Source: an uncultured Pseudohongiella sp. (GTDB taxonomy: Bacteria > Pseudomonadota > Gammaproteobacteria > Pseudomonadales > Pseudohongiellaceae). From it: DNA of 64,000 bases. Positions within the stretch are counted from its first letter, which is position 1, and the number at the start of each line of letters is the position of its first letter. Where the stretch lies: positions 2,958,438 to 3,022,437 of the forward strand of contig OX638341.1 in the NCBI GenBank assembly GCA_951812965.1, in the 5' to 3' direction. Below, piece after piece: positions 34,334-46,414 of this stretch. A model generated the notes under the pieces. The model was given only the letters and a program-made list of their open reading frames with translations. It ran no database searches and was not told where the DNA came from. Both the position numbers and the translations under genes were made by a program.

Positions 34334-35811
34334 TCGAGTTGGGTGGCTTCCATCATGATGTGGAAGATCACGTTTTGCTCGATCACGCCGCGGACCAGGT
34401 CCGAGCCTGGACCTGCGGCATAGACCGGCACGTCCTCCCCGGCGTGGGTCTCCGAACCGAGCGGCACCAGGGTCTGGGACTGAAAGCTCTCGTCGGTGGT
34501 GTCGATGTCGCTCAGGTCCGCGCCCCGGCCTCGATTGGGTCCGTTGATATATCCCAGGGTCGTATAGGGCATGCCATCGTCGGCCAGAATTAGCCCGGCG
34601 CTGTCAGCCGCCTTGCCCAGGATCGGATTGCCGCGGCCCGGATAGCCGGCAATGGTGAACACATGGCTGTGGTCGGCGGTAACGATGATAAGCGTCTCGG
34701 ACATATCCACCATTTCGTAGGCGGTTTGCACCGCGCGCGCGAATTCGATGGTGTCCACCAGTGCCCGCCGCGGACTGGTGTCATGGTGGGCGTGGTCGAT
34801 GCGCCCGGCTTCCACGTTCAGATAGTAGCCGTTCGGATTTTTCGACAGGATTTCGATTGCCTTGGCGGTCATCTCGGACAGGCTGGGCTCGCCTCCCGTA
34901 TCGTTTTCGCGGTCGAGTTCGTATTCCATGTGCGAGGATTCGAACAGGCCCAGCAGATGGGAAATTTCGCCGGCGTCCGTCGCGGCGAATTGCGCGGCGT
35001 TCCAGACATAGGCCGCATCATCATGGCGTTCGACCCATTCCCGAGTTAAATCCCTGCCGTCGAGGCGGTCGCCGGTCACGCCGTCCTCGAGGTCGGCGCC
35101 GTCGCGGGCGGGCAAAAACGCGGCGCGGCCGCCGCCCAGCGCGACTTCCAAACCATCGGATCCTGCCACATTACCGGCGAACTCGATCAGTTGCCGGGCG
35201 ATATCCACGCAATCGCCGTTATTCAGCAGGTCCTCCGCATCGGCGTCTGACTCGAAATTGCGCTCCATGGAATGGGCGTAATTCGCCGCTGGCGTGGCAT
35301 GGGTCAAGCGCGCCGTGCTGACTACGCCGGTCGCCAGCCCGCGCATTTCCGCGCGTTCCAGGAAAGTGAGCAATTCCGTTCCCTGCTGGGAGGCGCAATC
35401 GCCGCGGGTGGCCGCATCGCTGACGCTGATCACCCCCTGCAGGGTTTTCACGCCAGTGGCCATTGCGGTCATGGTTCCCGCCGAATCGGGCACCTGGGCG
35501 TCGGTAGTGTAAGTTTTGGCCAACGCCAAATTGGGGAAGGTCTCGAAGAACAGCTCGTTCTCCTCGCCGGTCTCGCCGCGCAATTGACCTTCGAGGATTC
35601 GCGCGGCGGTAACTGTAGACACGCCCATGCCGTCGCCGACGAAAAGAATCACGTTTTTCGCATTGGCCCCCGCTACCGCACGCTGGTCCAGATTGCGTTC
35701 GACCGCGGCGCGGCCTTCTTCAAACCAGTCCTCGGTGGATTGTTGGGAATACACCGAGAGCGGCGACAACACGAGGCTCAATACTGAAACCAGGTAAAAA
35801 AATCGATTCAT
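34324..35811 (-). CDS. phoA: alkaline phosphatase
   Basis: A periplasmic phosphomonoesterase of 495 aa with a Sec signal peptide (LSPLSVYSQ). Metal site FVGDGMG (about residues 61-67), the nucleophile serine in VPDSAGTMTAMATG, the DHAHH metal ligands and TADHSHVF are all present. The ATG at 35809-35811 gives the best signal peptide. It should release phosphate from organic esters. No Pho box was identified. Confidence 0.93.
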   Translation of the reverse strand: MNRFFYLVSVLSLVLSPLSVYSQQSTEDWFEEGRAAVERNLDQRAVAGANAKNVILFVGDGMGVSTVTAARILEGQLRGETGEENELFFETFPNLALAKTYTTDAQVPDSAGTMTAMATGVKTLQGVISVSDAATRGDCASQQGTELLTFLERAEMRGLATGVVSTARLTHATPAANYAHSMERNFESDADAEDLLNNGDCVDIARQLIEFAGNVAGSDGLEVALGGGRAAFLPARDGADLEDGVTGDRLDGRDLTREWVERHDDAAYVWNAAQFAATDAGEISHLLGLFESSHMEYELDRENDTGGEPSLSEMTAKAIEILSKNPNGYYLNVEAGRIDHAHHDTSPRRALVDTIEFARAVQTAYEMVDMSETLIIVTADHSHVFTIAGYPGRGNPILGKAADSAGLILADDGMPYTTLGYINGPNRGRGADLSDIDTTDESFQSQTLVPLGSETHAGEDVPVYAAGPGSDLVRGVIEQNVIFHIMMEATQLDQR

Positions 35812-35892
35812 GAGAATTATCCAGGGCAAGCCGGTACGCGGCTCAGCATAATGCCGGAAAATTACTACAGGATGAAGACGAGATTGCGACAG

Positions 35893-36336
35893 TCAGGCGA
35901 CGCGCGACTCCGCGGGTTGCACGAGCTGTTTGAAATGCCGCGGCACGGCAACCATCTGGTGCTTGTCGAAATCGAACAGGACCACGCCCATCTTGGCGAC
36001 GCACACCACTGAATCGAGCGCACTGTTGGTGACCCGCAGGCAGATGTCGACACCGTAACGGTTCACCTTGCCAATGCCGACATCGATGATCAGCACGTCG
36101 TTGGCGAAGGATTCGGAGCGAAAATCGATCGAAAGATCGGTCACCACCATACCGAGGCCGAAGATGTCTTCCTCGGTGAAACCGAGACTCGCCAGGTATT
36201 GCAGCCGCGCCTCATGGAGTATCTTGATCATCGACATGCTGTCGAGGTGCTTGGCGTAATTCAGGTCGCTGAGACCTACGCTTTTTTCCATTCTGAAGGT
36301 GAATTCTTCCGGAAGATTCAGCTTGATACGAGGCAT
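35893..36336 (-). CDS. hotdog-fold thioesterase (4HBT family)
   Basis: A 147-aa hotdog protein with YAKHLDSMSMIKILHEARLQYLASLGF and a beta-rich second half (LSIDFRSESFANDVLIIDVGIGKVNRYGVDICLRV). This matches acyl-CoA thioesterases of the 4-hydroxybenzoyl-CoA type. The catalytic Asp position in the family (N-x-x-R/H-Y-D) reads DLNYAKHLD here. The start MPRIKLN (36334-36336) is preferred to an upstream ATG. Substrate unknown. Confidence 0.75.
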   Translation of the reverse strand: MPRIKLNLPEEFTFRMEKSVGLSDLNYAKHLDSMSMIKILHEARLQYLASLGFTEEDIFGLGMVVTDLSIDFRSESFANDVLIIDVGIGKVNRYGVDICLRVTNSALDSVVCVAKMGVVLFDFDKHQMVAVPRHFKQLVQPAESRVA

Positions 36337-36516
36337 GATGACGGCTCCAGGGCATTCGAGAATATTGTTCTTCCATGAACTGCTTTTCATGAGACAGCGA
36401 ACAGCCGAATTGGTTCAATTCATTTCATTTCGGCTCTTCGGTTGCCTGGACCGTCCAATCTACTTAGCATTACGCCCTTGCGTCAATACTGAACCGAAAT
36501 TTGGAGGAAATGGCTC
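36337..36516. other. divergent spacer thioesterase / pepA
   Basis: The 180-bp region between the divergent genes carries the Shine-Dalgarno for pepA (TTTGGAGG, near 36500). No clear promoter boxes or operators stand out. Confidence 0.35.
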
Positions 36517-38013
36517 ATGCATTACTCGGTCATGCCGGATCCCATCGCGGAAAACGCGGTCGATTGTCTTGTGGTTCCGGTCTGGAAAGACGGCGGGCTC
36601 GGTGCGGAAGCGAGCGCGCTGGACGAGATGGTCTCCGGGGCATTGAGCCGAATCGCCGAAAGCGGCGATTATCTCTGGGACCTGGGCGATACGCATTTGC
36701 TGCATTGCCCGGAAGGCTGCGCCGCAGGCCGCATTCTGCTGTCCGGCGCCGGCGCCGCGGACGAATTAGGCGCCATGGAAGCCGCGAAGTTTCTCGCGGG
36801 CAGCGTCAAGCACGTGCTGGCCCGCAACATGCCGCACGTTCATTTCGCGCTGGGCGACCTGCGGCACAACGGGCCCGACGCGCAATGGCTCGCGGCCAGA
36901 CTGGCCCAGGAGGCGGAAGTCGCGGCGTATCGCTACACGACGACCAGGGCAAGCACGAAACGGCAGCCCGCGCTCGAAGGCTTGCGGATTTCAGCGATGG
37001 ACGACGGACTCGATGCGGCCCTAAATGAGGCCTTACACAAGGGCCGGGCCATAGGCAGGGGCATGAATCGCGCCCGCGAACTCGGCAATCTTCCCGGCAA
37101 TATCTGTACGCCGAAGTACCTGGCTTCCCATGCCCGGGAACTGGCCGACTCATTCGAGTCCGTCAGTGTCGAAGTGCTCGACGAGGCGCAAATGCGGGAT
37201 CTGAAAATGGGCAGCCTGCTTTCCGTCGCCGCCGGCTCGGTGGAAGAGGCGCGGCTGATCGTGTTGCATTACGAAGGCGCCGGCGACGACAGCAAGCCCG
37301 CGGTGCTGGTCGGCAAGGGCATTACCTTCGATACCGGCGGCATCAGCCTGAAAGGCGGGCTCGCCATGGACGAAATGAAATTCGACATGTGTGGGGCCGC
37401 GAGCGTGCTCGGCACATGCGCCGCAGCGGCCGAACTGGAATTGCCGATCAATCTGGTATGCATGGTGGCCGCCGCCGAAAACATGCCGAGCGGCAAGGCG
37501 ATCAAGCCGGGCGACGTTGTCACCACCATGTCCGGCAAGACCGTGGAAATCCTCAATACCGACGCCGAAGGCCGGCTGGTGCTATGCGACGCTTTGACCT
37601 ATGCCGAACGCTTCGACCCGGCTTGCGTGATCGACATCGCCACCTTGACCGGCGCTGCCGTCGCCACCTTCGACAGTCACGCCAACGTCGTGCTCGGCAA
37701 CGACCAGGCGCTGATGGACCGCCTGCTGCAATGCGGCCTCGATTGTCTCGACCGGGCCTGGCAGCTACCGCTATGGGATGAGTACCAGAAGCAACTCGAC
37801 AGCAATTTTGCCGATATCGCCAACATCGGCAGCAAGAAGGCGGGAACGATAACCGCCGCCTGTTTCCTGTCGCGATTCACCGACAAGTATTCCTGGGCCC
37901 ATCTCGACATAGCAGGCAGCGCCTGGCATTCCGATGGCGCGAGAAAAGGCGCCACGGGCAGGCCAGTTCCCTTGCTGACGGAATTCCTGCTGCACCTCTC
38001 GAACAAGGATTGA
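36517..38013 (+). CDS. pepA: leucyl aminopeptidase (M17 family)
   Basis: PepA (498 aa) is a dizinc/manganese aminopeptidase. The catalytic segment has [17 protein letters not shown] (about 266-282), the metal motif [14 protein letters not shown] and the C-terminal [11 protein letters not shown]. The N-terminal macro-like domain could also bind DNA, as E. coli PepA does. It is followed after 1 bp by valS; the holC gene that separates the two in E. coli is absent. Confidence 0.95.
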   Translation: MHYSVMPDPIAENAVDCLVVPVWKDGGLGAEASALDEMVSGALSRIAESGDYLWDLGDTHLLHCPEGCAAGRILLSGAGAADELGAMEAAKFLAGSVKHVLARNMPHVHFALGDLRHNGPDAQWLAARLAQEAEVAAYRYTTTRASTKRQPALEGLRISAMDDGLDAALNEALHKGRAIGRGMNRARELGNLPGNICTPKYLASHARELADSFESVSVEVLDEAQMRDLKMGSLLSVAAGSVEEARLIVLHYEGAGDDSKPAVLVGKGITFDTGGISLKGGLAMDEMKFDMCGAASVLGTCAAAAELELPINLVCMVAAAENMPSGKAIKPGDVVTTMSGKTVEILNTDAEGRLVLCDALTYAERFDPACVIDIATLTGAAVATFDSHANVVLGNDQALMDRLLQCGLDCLDRAWQLPLWDEYQKQLDSNFADIANIGSKKAGTITAACFLSRFTDKYSWAHLDIAGSAWHSDGARKGATGRPVPLLTEFLLHLSNKD

Positions 38014-38014
38014 A

Positions 38015-40819
38015 ATGGACAAGACCTTCAAGCCGCGGGAGATCGAGGACCGCTGGGACCGCACCTGGGAAGACGCCGGCTATTACGCCCCGCGAGGCGG
38101 CGACGAAGCCTACAGTATCGCCATTCCACCCCCGAACGTGACCGGCAGGCTGCATATGGGCCACGGGTTCCAGTTGGCGATCATGGACGCCCTGATCCGC
38201 TACCACCGCATGCGCGGCCGCGACACGCTCTGGCAGGTCGGCGCCGACCATGCCGGCATCGCGACGCAGATGGTGGTGGAGCGGCAACTGAACGCCGAGG
38301 GGATCAGCCGGGAGGAGATCGGCCGGGAACGTTTCGTCGAGCGCGTCTGGGACTGGAAAGAAGAATACGGCGGCATCATTACCCGGCAGTTGCGGCGCAT
38401 GGGTTCCTCGCTCGACTGGTCGCGCGAGCGGTTCACCATGGACCCCGAACTGTCGGCCCTGGTTGAGCACGTATTCATCGAATTGTATCGGGAAGGGTTG
38501 ATCTATCGCGGCCGGCGCCTGGTCAACTGGGACCCGGATCTGCTGACGGCGATTTCAGACCTTGAAGTCATCGCCGAAGAGGAAACCGGCTCGCTCTGGC
38601 ACCTGCGCTACCCGCTTGCGGACGGCGGCGCCGGTGGCATGACTCACGTGACTGTTGCCACCACGCGCCCGGAAACCATGCTCGGCGATACCGCGGTGGC
38701 GGTGCATCCGGAAGACTCACGTTACCAGGGACTGGTCGGCAAGACGCTTGAATTGCCGCTATGCGACCGGCGGATTCCGATCATCGCGGACGAATATGTC
38801 GACCCGGAATTCGGCAGCGGCTGCGTCAAGATCACTCCGGCGCACGACTTCAACGATTACGAGATCGGCCTGCGCCACGAACTGCCGATGATCAATGTCC
38901 TCACTCGCGATGCGCGGATAAGCGACGAGGCCCCCGAGCGCTATCGCGGCCTGGACCGTTTCGAAGCGCGCAAGCGGGTCGTCGCGGACCTCGAACAGGC
39001 AGGCCTGGTCGAGAAAATCGAAGCGCACAAGATGAAAGTACCGCGGGGCGACCGCAGTGGCGTCATCATCGAACCTTTCCTGACGCGGCAATGGTATGTG
39101 GCGATCGACGCCCTCGCCAAACCGGCGATCGCGGCGGTGGAAAACGGCGACATCGAATTCGTGCCGCGCAACTGGGAGAATACCTATTTCGCCTGGATGC
39201 GCAATATCCAGGACTGGTGCATCAGCCGCCAACTCTGGTGGGGCCACCGGATTCCCGCTTGGTACGACGAGCAGGACAATATCTACGTCGGCGCCAGCGA
39301 AGCCGAGGTCAGGCGCGAACATGCGCTTCCCGACGATGTTGTCCTGCGGCAGGACGAGGACGTGCTCGACACCTGGTTTTCTTCCGCACTCTGGACATTT
39401 TCCACCCTGGGCTGGCCCCCCGACGGCAATCCACAGCAGCGGGAGTATTTCGACCGCTTTCATCCTACCAGCGTGCTCGTGACCGGCTTCGACATCATAT
39501 TTTTCTGGGTCGCGCGCATGATCATGATGACGCTGAAATTCACCGGCGAAATCCCGTTCCACAAGGTCTATATCACCGGCCTTGTTCGAGACGAACACGG
39601 TCAGAAAATGTCCAAGTCCAAGGGCAACATTCTCGACCCCATCGATCTCATCGACGGCATCTCCCTGCCCGACCTCGTCGCCAAGCGCACCGACGGCATG
39701 ATGCAGCCGCATCTGCGCGAGACTATCGATAAATTCACCCGCGAATCCTTTCCGGAGGGCATTCCCGGATATGGCACGGATTCGCTGCGCTTCACCTTTT
39801 ACTCACTCGCCTCGACCGGCCGCGACATCAAGTTCGACATCGGCCGCATGGAAGGCTTCCGCAATTTCTGCAACAAGATCTGGAACGCCGCCCGTTACGT
39901 GCTGATGCACACCGAAGGCAAGCCGGTGGCGCCGGCCATCGTTGCCGCCGAATGCACGGTTGCGGACCGTTGGATCATGGACCGTTTCGAGTCCGCCGCC
40001 GGGGACATTCGCCTGGCGATGGAGCAATACCGCTTCGACAACGCCTCGCGCACTCTCTACGAGTTCATCTGGAACGAGTTCTGCGACTGGTACCTGGAAC
40101 TGTCCAAGCCGGTGCTGTGGAACGAGGAAGAAGACCCGGCCGCCGCGGCCGCGACCCGGCGCGTATTGCTGACCGTGCTCGAACGCTCGCTGCGCCTGCT
40201 GCATCCCTTCATGCCCTTCATCACCGAGGAAATCTGGCAGCGCATAGCGCCGTTACTCGAAATCGAGGGCGAAAGCATCATGTTGCAGCCCTACCCCGAG
40301 CCCACCGGCGCGGCGCCCGACGCGGCAGCGGCCGCGGATATCGAATGGATCAAACAGGTCGTCACCGCGGTGCGCAACATCCGCGGCGAGATGGATATTT
40401 CTCCCGCGCGTCAGGCGCCCGTGTTACTGCGTTGCCGTAAAAGAGCCGACGAAGCGGCCGGCAAGGCGAGGCTGGCGCAATATCGCCGTTATCTCACGCA
40501 ATTGGCGAAACTCGAATCGATCGAATGGCTCGAAGGCGAAGCGCCGGCGGCAGCGACTTCGATTCAGTCGAGTACCGAAGTGCTCGTGCCGCTGGCCGGA
40601 TTGATCGATGTCGACGCGGAAAAATCGCGGCTCGACCGGGAGATCGAAAAACTCGCGAAAGGACTGCGCTTGGTCCAGGCCAAGCTCGGCAATTCCGGCT
40701 TCGTCTCCAACGCCCCTGAAAAAGTAGTCACCGAAGTACGCGAACGCGAAGCGCAGATGTCGACTTCGAAAACCGCCTTGCAGGCGAAAAGATCGAGCCT
40801 GGAAGACTTGGCGGACTGA
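38015..40819 (+). CDS. valS: valyl-tRNA synthetase
   Basis: ValS (934 aa) is a class I synthetase charging tRNA-Val. It has the HIGH-type motif [15 protein letters not shown] (about 45-59), the editing (CP1) domain with [17 protein letters not shown], the KMSKSKGN motif (about 529) and a C-terminal coiled-coil tRNA arm. It is translationally coupled to pepA. Confidence 0.97.
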   Translation: MDKTFKPREIEDRWDRTWEDAGYYAPRGGDEAYSIAIPPPNVTGRLHMGHGFQLAIMDALIRYHRMRGRDTLWQVGADHAGIATQMVVERQLNAEGISREEIGRERFVERVWDWKEEYGGIITRQLRRMGSSLDWSRERFTMDPELSALVEHVFIELYREGLIYRGRRLVNWDPDLLTAISDLEVIAEEETGSLWHLRYPLADGGAGGMTHVTVATTRPETMLGDTAVAVHPEDSRYQGLVGKTLELPLCDRRIPIIADEYVDPEFGSGCVKITPAHDFNDYEIGLRHELPMINVLTRDARISDEAPERYRGLDRFEARKRVVADLEQAGLVEKIEAHKMKVPRGDRSGVIIEPFLTRQWYVAIDALAKPAIAAVENGDIEFVPRNWENTYFAWMRNIQDWCISRQLWWGHRIPAWYDEQDNIYVGASEAEVRREHALPDDVVLRQDEDVLDTWFSSALWTFSTLGWPPDGNPQQREYFDRFHPTSVLVTGFDIIFFWVARMIMMTLKFTGEIPFHKVYITGLVRDEHGQKMSKSKGNILDPIDLIDGISLPDLVAKRTDGMMQPHLRETIDKFTRESFPEGIPGYGTDSLRFTFYSLASTGRDIKFDIGRMEGFRNFCNKIWNAARYVLMHTEGKPVAPAIVAAECTVADRWIMDRFESAAGDIRLAMEQYRFDNASRTLYEFIWNEFCDWYLELSKPVLWNEEEDPAAAAATRRVLLTVLERSLRLLHPFMPFITEEIWQRIAPLLEIEGESIMLQPYPEPTGAAPDAAAAADIEWIKQVVTAVRNIRGEMDISPARQAPVLLRCRKRADEAAGKARLAQYRRYLTQLAKLESIEWLEGEAPAAATSIQSSTEVLVPLAGLIDVDAEKSRLDREIEKLAKGLRLVQAKLGNSGFVSNAPEKVVTEVREREAQMSTSKTALQAKRSSLEDLAD

Positions 40820-40827
40820 ATCCGTCT

Positions 40828-41781
40828 TTAGTTGCGCAGGCCGACAGGCATGCTGAAGGTGATGTCTTCCGTGACGCCGTCGAGTTCCTGCACGCGGCAT
40901 TCGGCGCGCTTGCGCAGATAGTCGATCACTTCCTGCACCAGGGATTCGGGCGCCGATGCGCCGGCGGTGACGCCGATGCGTGTCTTTCCTTTCAGCCAGA
41001 CGGAATCGATGGCGTCGGCGCTGTCGATCAGATGCGCCTGGCAGCCCAGCCGTTCGCCAAGGTCGCGCAGGCGATTGGAGTTCGAGCTGTTGTGAGCGCC
41101 GACGACGAGCATGAGGTCGCATTCGAGCGCCATCTGCTTGACTGCGTCCTGCCGGTTCTGGGTTGCATAGCAGATATCGCTCTTGCGCGGCCCGGTTATT
41201 GCCGGAAACCGTTCGCGCAAGGCCTCGATGATCTGTCCGCAGTCGTCGACCGACAAAGTCGTCTGCGAGACATAAGACAGGCGCGCGGGATCTCTTACCT
41301 CGAGCAGGCGCGCATCTTCCACGGTTTCGATCAGATACACGCTGCCGCCGGCGCTGGTGTCGAAATTGCCGATCGTGCCTTGCACTTCCGGGTGGTTGGA
41401 ATGGCCGATCAGGATACATTCGTCTCCCTTGCGGCCCGCCCTGGCCACTTCCATATGCACCTTGGTCACCAGGGGACAAGTGGCGTCGAAAACCTGGAAC
41501 CCGCGTTCGGCCGCGTCCCGGCGAATCTGTTTGGCGACGCCATGGGCGCTGAACACGACGATGGGCGCGCGGCCGGAATCGTCCCGGTCGGGAATTTCGC
41601 GCAATTCCTCGACGAAGATCGCGCCCTGTTCCCTGAGTTCTTCCACGACATGACGGTTGTGCACGATCTCATGGCGCACGTAAATCGGCGCGCCGAACAA
41701 CTCCAGCGCGCGTTTGACCACGTCTATGGCGCGGTCCACTCCCGCACAGAATCCGCGCGGATTGGCCAACTTGATTTCGAT
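40828..41781 (-). CDS. ispH: HMBPP reductase IspH, apparent ATC start
   Basis: IspH is the last enzyme of the MEP pathway, a [4Fe-4S] reductase making IPP and DMAPP. It has [14 protein letters not shown], the conserved [15 protein letters not shown] and a third cysteine in [10 protein letters not shown]. Alignment by eye with the family (M[13 protein letters not shown]) puts the first residue at an ATC codon (41779-41781). A GGAG (41789-41792) lies 7 nt upstream of it. No ATG or GTG exists in frame nearby; the only standard alternative is TTG at 41767-41769, 19 nt from the GGAG. The slpA stop is 4 bp upstream of the ATC. Confidence 0.93.
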   Translation of the reverse strand: MEIKLANPRGFCAGVDRAIDVVKRALELFGAPIYVRHEIVHNRHVVEELREQGAIFVEELREIPDRDDSGRAPIVVFSAHGVAKQIRRDAAERGFQVFDATCPLVTKVHMEVARAGRKGDECILIGHSNHPEVQGTIGNFDTSAGGSVYLIETVEDARLLEVRDPARLSYVSQTTLSVDDCGQIIEALRERFPAITGPRKSDICYATQNRQDAVKQMALECDLMLVVGAHNSSNSNRLRDLGERLGCQAHLIDSADAIDSVWLKGKTRIGVTAGASAPESLVQEVIDYLRKRAECRVQELDGVTEDITFSMPVGLRN

Positions 41782-41785
41782 GGTG

Positions 41786-42256
41786 CTACTCCAGTTCCAG
41801 TTTGCTCGTGCCCGGCGCCAATACCGAGACGATCGAAGCGCGGAAAACGATCTCCCGGCCCGCGAGCGGATGATTGAAGTCTACCTCAACTTCGCCATCA
41901 GTGATGCTCAAGATCACTCCGGGCCGGTCGAATCCGGCCGGATCCTTGAACATGACCACGCTGCCCGGCTCAAGCGGCACAAGTTTATCTTGCAGCAGCG
42001 CGGCGAAATTCACCGCCGAAAATTTTTGCAGATTGGCGTGATTCACCGCGCCGAAAGCCTGCTCCGGCAGCATCGTGCGCTCTATAGCGTCGCCGGCCTC
42101 CAGGCCGAGCAATACCTTCTCGAAAGCCGGCGGCAGATCGCCTTCGCCGATGGTGCAAGTCGCCGGCTTGCCGGCAAAGTTGGAATCGACGATGGAGCCG
42201 TCGGTCAGCGCCAGCGAGAAATGCAAATTGACGGTGGCGCCGCTTTCGACCTTCAT
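41786..42256 (-). CDS. slpA: FKBP-type peptidyl-prolyl isomerase SlpA
   Basis: A 156-aa FKBP with an IF-domain insertion. It shows [46 protein letters not shown] (1-60), then the insertion, [21 protein letters not shown]. This is the SlyD/SlpA group but it lacks the metal-binding His-rich tail of SlyD. The order ileS-slpA-ispH is conserved in gammaproteobacteria (E. coli has lspA between). Confidence 0.93.
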   Translation of the reverse strand: MKVESGATVNLHFSLALTDGSIVDSNFAGKPATCTIGEGDLPPAFEKVLLGLEAGDAIERTMLPEQAFGAVNHANLQKFSAVNFAALLQDKLVPLEPGSVVMFKDPAGFDRPGVILSITDGEVEVDFNHPLAGREIVFRASIVSVLAPGTSKLELE

Positions 42257-42284
42257 CGCGCTTATCCGCTCCCTGTCGTGCCGC

Positions 42285-45113
42285 TCAGGCGAACCGCCGC
42301 TGTTCGCCTTCGCCTTCTATATTGTCGATGCAGCGCATGCACAAATCCGGATACTTCGCCTCCGCGCCGACATCGGGACGATGGTGCCAGCAGCGCTCGC
42401 ATTTCTCGTGGAAAGTCGCCGACACACGCACGCGCAAGCCCTCGATTTCGGTTGCTTCGCTGTCCTCGCCCGCAGCGGACAGCGGATGTGCGTCGGCGCG
42501 CGACACGATCAGGGCGAAGCGAAGTTCATCGCTCAATTCGCGCAACTGCGCCAGCGTTCCGTCGTCCGCGAACAAGTCGACTTCGGCGCTCAGGCTTGAA
42601 CCGAGGGTCTTGTCTGCCCGTTTTGCTTCCAGTTCCCGGTTCAGCGCGGCCTTGACAGCCATGATCCGGTCCCAGAATGCATCTGAGAAACATCCTTCCG
42701 TTTCGAATTCCGGCCCTGCCCCGCCCATATCGGCCAACAGCACCGAGGCCGCCCGCTCGCCGGGGATATTTTCCCAGATTTCGTCGGCGGTGAAACTCAG
42801 GATGGGCGCGATCATCGGGCTCAGCATTTCGAGAATGTGGTACATGGCGGTCTGCGTCGATCTTCGCGCCAGGCTATGGGTACGGGTGGTGTATTGCCGA
42901 TCCTTGATGATGTCGAGATAGAATCCGCCCAACTCGATTACGCAAAAATGATGCACCTTCTGGTAGATCGCCAGAAAATTGTATTCGTGGTAATGCCCGA
43001 CCACTTCCGCGCGCAGACGTCCGGTGCGGCGCACAATCCAGTGGTCGAGCGCGATCATTTGCGCCGGATCCACCAGATCGCCGCCGGGGTCGAAGCCGTT
43101 CAGATTGGAGAGCATGAAGCGCGCGGTATTGCGAATGCGCCGGTAAGCGTCGGCGACCTGGCCGAAAATCGCGTCGGAGACGTGCATTTCGCCGCGATAG
43201 TCGGTCGCCGCGACCCACAGGCGCAGGATGTCTGCGCCGTACTTATGGAAGATCTTTTCCGGCGCCACGGTATTACCGAGCGACTTGGACATCTTGCGCC
43301 CTTCGGCGTCGACGAAGAAGCCGTGGGTCAGCACTTCGCGGTAGGGAGCGCTGCCGTTCATGGCGATGGCGGTCTTGAGCGAGGACTGGAACCAGCCCCG
43401 ATGCTGATCCGAGCCTTCCAGGTAGAGGTCCGCCGGATACTGCAATTGCTCGCGCCGGTCGAGCACCGAAAAGTGCGTGACGCCGGAATCGAACCAGACG
43501 TCGAGCGTATCGGTGACCTTGTTATAGAGCCCCGCATCGGCGCCGAGCAATTCTTCTGCGTCAAGTTCATACCAGGCGTCTATGCCTTTCTGCTCGATAC
43601 GCTCTGCGATCTGTTCGAACAATTGCTGCGTGTCGGGATGCAATTCACCGGTTTCCCGGTGCATGAACATGGTGATCGGCACGCCCCAGGTGCGCTGGCG
43701 GGAGACGCACCAATCCGGGCTGCCGCGCAACATCAATTCCATACGCGCCCGGCCCCAGCCGGGAAACCACTTGATGCCTTCCACCGCCTTGAGCGCCGAG
43801 TCGAGCAGGCCGCCTTCGCTCATGCTGATGAACCATTGCGGTGTTGCGCGATAGATCAGCGGGGTCTTGGTGCGCCAGCAATGGGCGTAGCTATGGGTGA
43901 TGCGATCCTCGTTTACGAGTCGCTCGTGCTGCTTCAGCGCTTCGACGATGTCGGCGTCGACCTTGTAGACATGGGCGCCGGCAAAGCGGCCCGCGGCTTC
44001 GCGGAATACGCCGTGATCGTCGATCAGGTTGAGCGTTTCCAGACCGTACTCGCGGCCGGTGTTGAAATCGTCCACGCCGTGATCGGGCGCGGTATGCACT
44101 GCCCCGGTGCCGCTTTCGGTGGTGACATGCGCGCCAAGAACGACGGGAACTTCGCGTTCGTACAGTGGATGGCGCAAGCGCTGTGACTCCAGTCGCGCAC
44201 CCTTGCACGAAGCGAGCACTTCGAATCGTTCGCTGCCGAATCGCTGCATGACTTCCGCGGCCATTTCCTCGGCGATGACGAGCAATTCGGGCCCGGCGTC
44301 GAGTTCGCAACGAATCAGCGCGTAGTCGAGCCCGGCATTGAGACAGACCGCCTGATTCGCGGGCAGTGTCCAGGGCGTGGTAGTCCAGATCACGACGGAA
44401 ACGGGCAATTCGGGATCCGGCGCCGCCGCAGCTTCGAAGCAGGCCAGCAAGGCGGCGCGGTCGGCCGCGGCGAATCGGACATCGATGGAATACGATATCT
44501 TGTCCTGGAATTCGACTTCGGCTTCGGCCAGGGCCGAAGCGCCAACTACGCTCCAGTAGACCGGCTTGTAGCCGCGCACCAGATGACCGTTGGCGACGAT
44601 TCGGGCCAGAGCGCGAACGATGTCGGCTTCGGTCTTGAAATTCATGGTGAGATAGGGATTGTCCCAGTCCCCGAGCACTCCCATGCGGATGAAACCCGCC
44701 TTCTGCCTTTCGATCTGGCGGGCGGCGTATTCGCGGCAGGCCCGGCGGAACTCGGCATGGCTGATCTTCTGCCCCGCCTTGCCCTTTTTCTTTTCGACCT
44801 GGTGCTCGATCGGCAGGCCGTGGCAGTCCCAGCCGGGAACGTAAGGCGCATCGAATCCCGTCATCGCCCGTGACTTGACGACGATGTCCTTGAGCGTCTT
44901 GTTGATGGCGTGACCGAGATGCAGGTCGCCGTTGGCGTAAGGCGGCCCGTCGTGCAATACGAAATGCGGCCGGCCCGCGTTCTTTTCGCAGATGGCGCGA
45001 TACAGATCGAGTTTCCGCCATTTGCGCAGGCGCTCGGGCTCGCGGTTGGCGAGATCGGCCCGCATGGGGAAATCCGTATGCGGGAGGTTCAATGTGTCCT
45101 TGTACTTGCTCAT
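42285..45113 (-). CDS. ileS: isoleucyl-tRNA synthetase
   Basis: IleS (942 aa) has the HIGH-type motif [18 protein letters not shown] (about 57-74), an editing domain ([14 protein letters not shown]), KMSKSLGN (about 603) and a C-terminal zinc-binding CERCWHH...CMRC. The frame is open about 300 codons upstream but that part runs antisense-frame through ribF; the true ATG (45111-45113) overlaps the ribF stop. lspA, usual downstream in E. coli, is not present here. Confidence 0.97.
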   Translation of the reverse strand: MSKYKDTLNLPHTDFPMRADLANREPERLRKWRKLDLYRAICEKNAGRPHFVLHDGPPYANGDLHLGHAINKTLKDIVVKSRAMTGFDAPYVPGWDCHGLPIEHQVEKKKGKAGQKISHAEFRRACREYAARQIERQKAGFIRMGVLGDWDNPYLTMNFKTEADIVRALARIVANGHLVRGYKPVYWSVVGASALAEAEVEFQDKISYSIDVRFAAADRAALLACFEAAAAPDPELPVSVVIWTTTPWTLPANQAVCLNAGLDYALIRCELDAGPELLVIAEEMAAEVMQRFGSERFEVLASCKGARLESQRLRHPLYEREVPVVLGAHVTTESGTGAVHTAPDHGVDDFNTGREYGLETLNLIDDHGVFREAAGRFAGAHVYKVDADIVEALKQHERLVNEDRITHSYAHCWRTKTPLIYRATPQWFISMSEGGLLDSALKAVEGIKWFPGWGRARMELMLRGSPDWCVSRQRTWGVPITMFMHRETGELHPDTQQLFEQIAERIEQKGIDAWYELDAEELLGADAGLYNKVTDTLDVWFDSGVTHFSVLDRREQLQYPADLYLEGSDQHRGWFQSSLKTAIAMNGSAPYREVLTHGFFVDAEGRKMSKSLGNTVAPEKIFHKYGADILRLWVAATDYRGEMHVSDAIFGQVADAYRRIRNTARFMLSNLNGFDPGGDLVDPAQMIALDHWIVRRTGRLRAEVVGHYHEYNFLAIYQKVHHFCVIELGGFYLDIIKDRQYTTRTHSLARRSTQTAMYHILEMLSPMIAPILSFTADEIWENIPGERAASVLLADMGGAGPEFETEGCFSDAFWDRIMAVKAALNRELEAKRADKTLGSSLSAEVDLFADDGTLAQLRELSDELRFALIVSRADAHPLSAAGEDSEATEIEGLRVRVSATFHEKCERCWHHRPDVGAEAKYPDLCMRCIDNIEGEGEQRRFA

Positions 45114-46069
45114 GACTCTAGTTTCGGCAGGTTTCCCGCGTTTGTCAGCACGCGGCTGATTTCCTCCACGTCGGCAGCGATCTGCTGCCGCAGTTCTTCC
45201 AGCGTGGCGTACTTTTCCTCTTCGCGGATCTTCTGCCGGAAAATGACTTCGATGTTCTCGCCGTACAGTTCGCCGTCGAAATTCAGCAGATGTGCTTCGA
45301 GCACCGGCTTGCCGGCGTCGCTTACCGTCGGCCGGTAGCCGATGCTCACCGCCGCCGGGTACTCTCCCGCGGCCGTTTTCACCACACAGGCATAAATTCC
45401 GTGCAAGGGAATCCGCCGGTGCGGCAATTCGATATTGCAGGTGGGGAAGCCCAGCTTCGCGCCGAGTTGCTCGCCCCTGGCAACCGCGCCGCGAATCGAA
45501 TACGGGCGACCCAGCAGTTTCTCCGCCCCGGCGAAATCGCCCCGCGCCAGATGCTGCCGCACCAGAGTGCTGCTGACGCGCATGCCGTCGACTTCCCGCG
45601 CCAGGGTTCGATGTACGTCGAAATCGAACTCCCTGCCCTTGCTTTCGAGCATGGCGAAATCGCCTGCGCGCCGGTGTCCGAAGCGAAAGTCCTCGCCGGC
45701 GATCAGCGCCGCCACTCCCAGGCCGTCGACGAGTATGCGGCGAATATAGTCCTCCGCCGAAGTCCGGCTCATTTGCGCGTCGAAGCGCAGGACGAAACCG
45801 AAATCGATGCCGCAGGCTTCCAGCAGCCGCAACTTCTCCTGCCGGCCCGTCAGCCGCGCCGGACAATCCCCATCGGTACCGGCGAAGAATTCTTCCGGAT
45901 GCGGCTCGATCACGATCACCAGCGCGGGCAAGCCCTTGTCCCTTGCCTGTTGCTTCAATTGATCGAGTATGAGCTGATGGCCGAGATGGACGCCGTCGAA
46001 TTTCCCGATCGTGGCCACGCATCGGCCGTGGTTTCGCGAAAAACTGCTGGCGTCTTCAATAAGGATCAC
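45110..46069 (-). CDS. ribF: bifunctional riboflavin kinase / FAD synthetase
   Basis: RibF (319 aa) makes FMN and FAD. The N-terminal adenylyltransferase domain has [14 protein letters not shown] (about 19-32), and the C-terminal kinase domain has [29 protein letters not shown] and the [13 protein letters not shown] end motif. The stop overlaps the ileS start (ATGA). Confidence 0.96.
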   Translation of the reverse strand: MILIEDASSFSRNHGRCVATIGKFDGVHLGHQLILDQLKQQARDKGLPALVIVIEPHPEEFFAGTDGDCPARLTGRQEKLRLLEACGIDFGFVLRFDAQMSRTSAEDYIRRILVDGLGVAALIAGEDFRFGHRRAGDFAMLESKGREFDFDVHRTLAREVDGMRVSSTLVRQHLARGDFAGAEKLLGRPYSIRGAVARGEQLGAKLGFPTCNIELPHRRIPLHGIYACVVKTAAGEYPAAVSIGYRPTVSDAGKPVLEAHLLNFDGELYGENIEVIFRQKIREEEKYATLEELRQQIAADVEEISRVLTNAGNLPKLES

Positions 46070-46192
46070 GGCGCGAGCCCGGCCTGCGCAAAAGGCGGGG
46101 ATTATACTCTCTTTCCGGATGACCGGGCAGACAATGCGGGAGTCTCCCCAGAGAGATTCCGCGACTGCGCGCGGAATGACAGATTCAAGCAG
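46070..46192. other. spacer upstream of ribF
   Basis: This 123-bp stretch holds no gene. A TATACT hexamer at 46104-46109 reads on the plus strand; on the minus strand nothing convincing is visible. Confidence 0.3.
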
Positions 46193-46414
46193 CTATCCTT
46201 TCCTGTCCCGCAATCCAGCCAGGCCTCGGCGGATCAGATAGCGGGCGATGGCTAGCAGGCAGGCTATCAGTACGATCCGCCCAACGAGCAGATTCACGAC
46301 GGATATCGTATCCGGCATGCTCGCGTTCAGCGCCATATCCACGACCACCAGCGCCGCCAGCACGGTCAGCGCCAGGGCGCCCAATATCTGCAACAGGGCG
46401 ATGAGTTTATTCAT
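46193..46414 (-). CDS. tiny two-helix membrane protein
   Basis: A 73-aa protein made of two hydrophobic helices (about 4-28 and 40-62) ending in a basic tail (RRGLAGLRDRKG). I recognise no family. The ATG overlaps the stop of the acyltransferase fusion by 4 bp (46411-46414), which supports translation and a shared job in the same operon. Confidence 0.6.
   Translation of the reverse strand: MNKLIALLQILGALALTVLAALVVVDMALNASMPDTISVVNLLVGRIVLIACLLAIARYLIRRGLAGLRDRKG

Noticed and set aside
45114-46022. A 300-codon N-terminal extension of ileS
   Set aside because: It runs through ribF in another frame, has no IleS-like sequence, and the family start is the ATG at 45111-45113.
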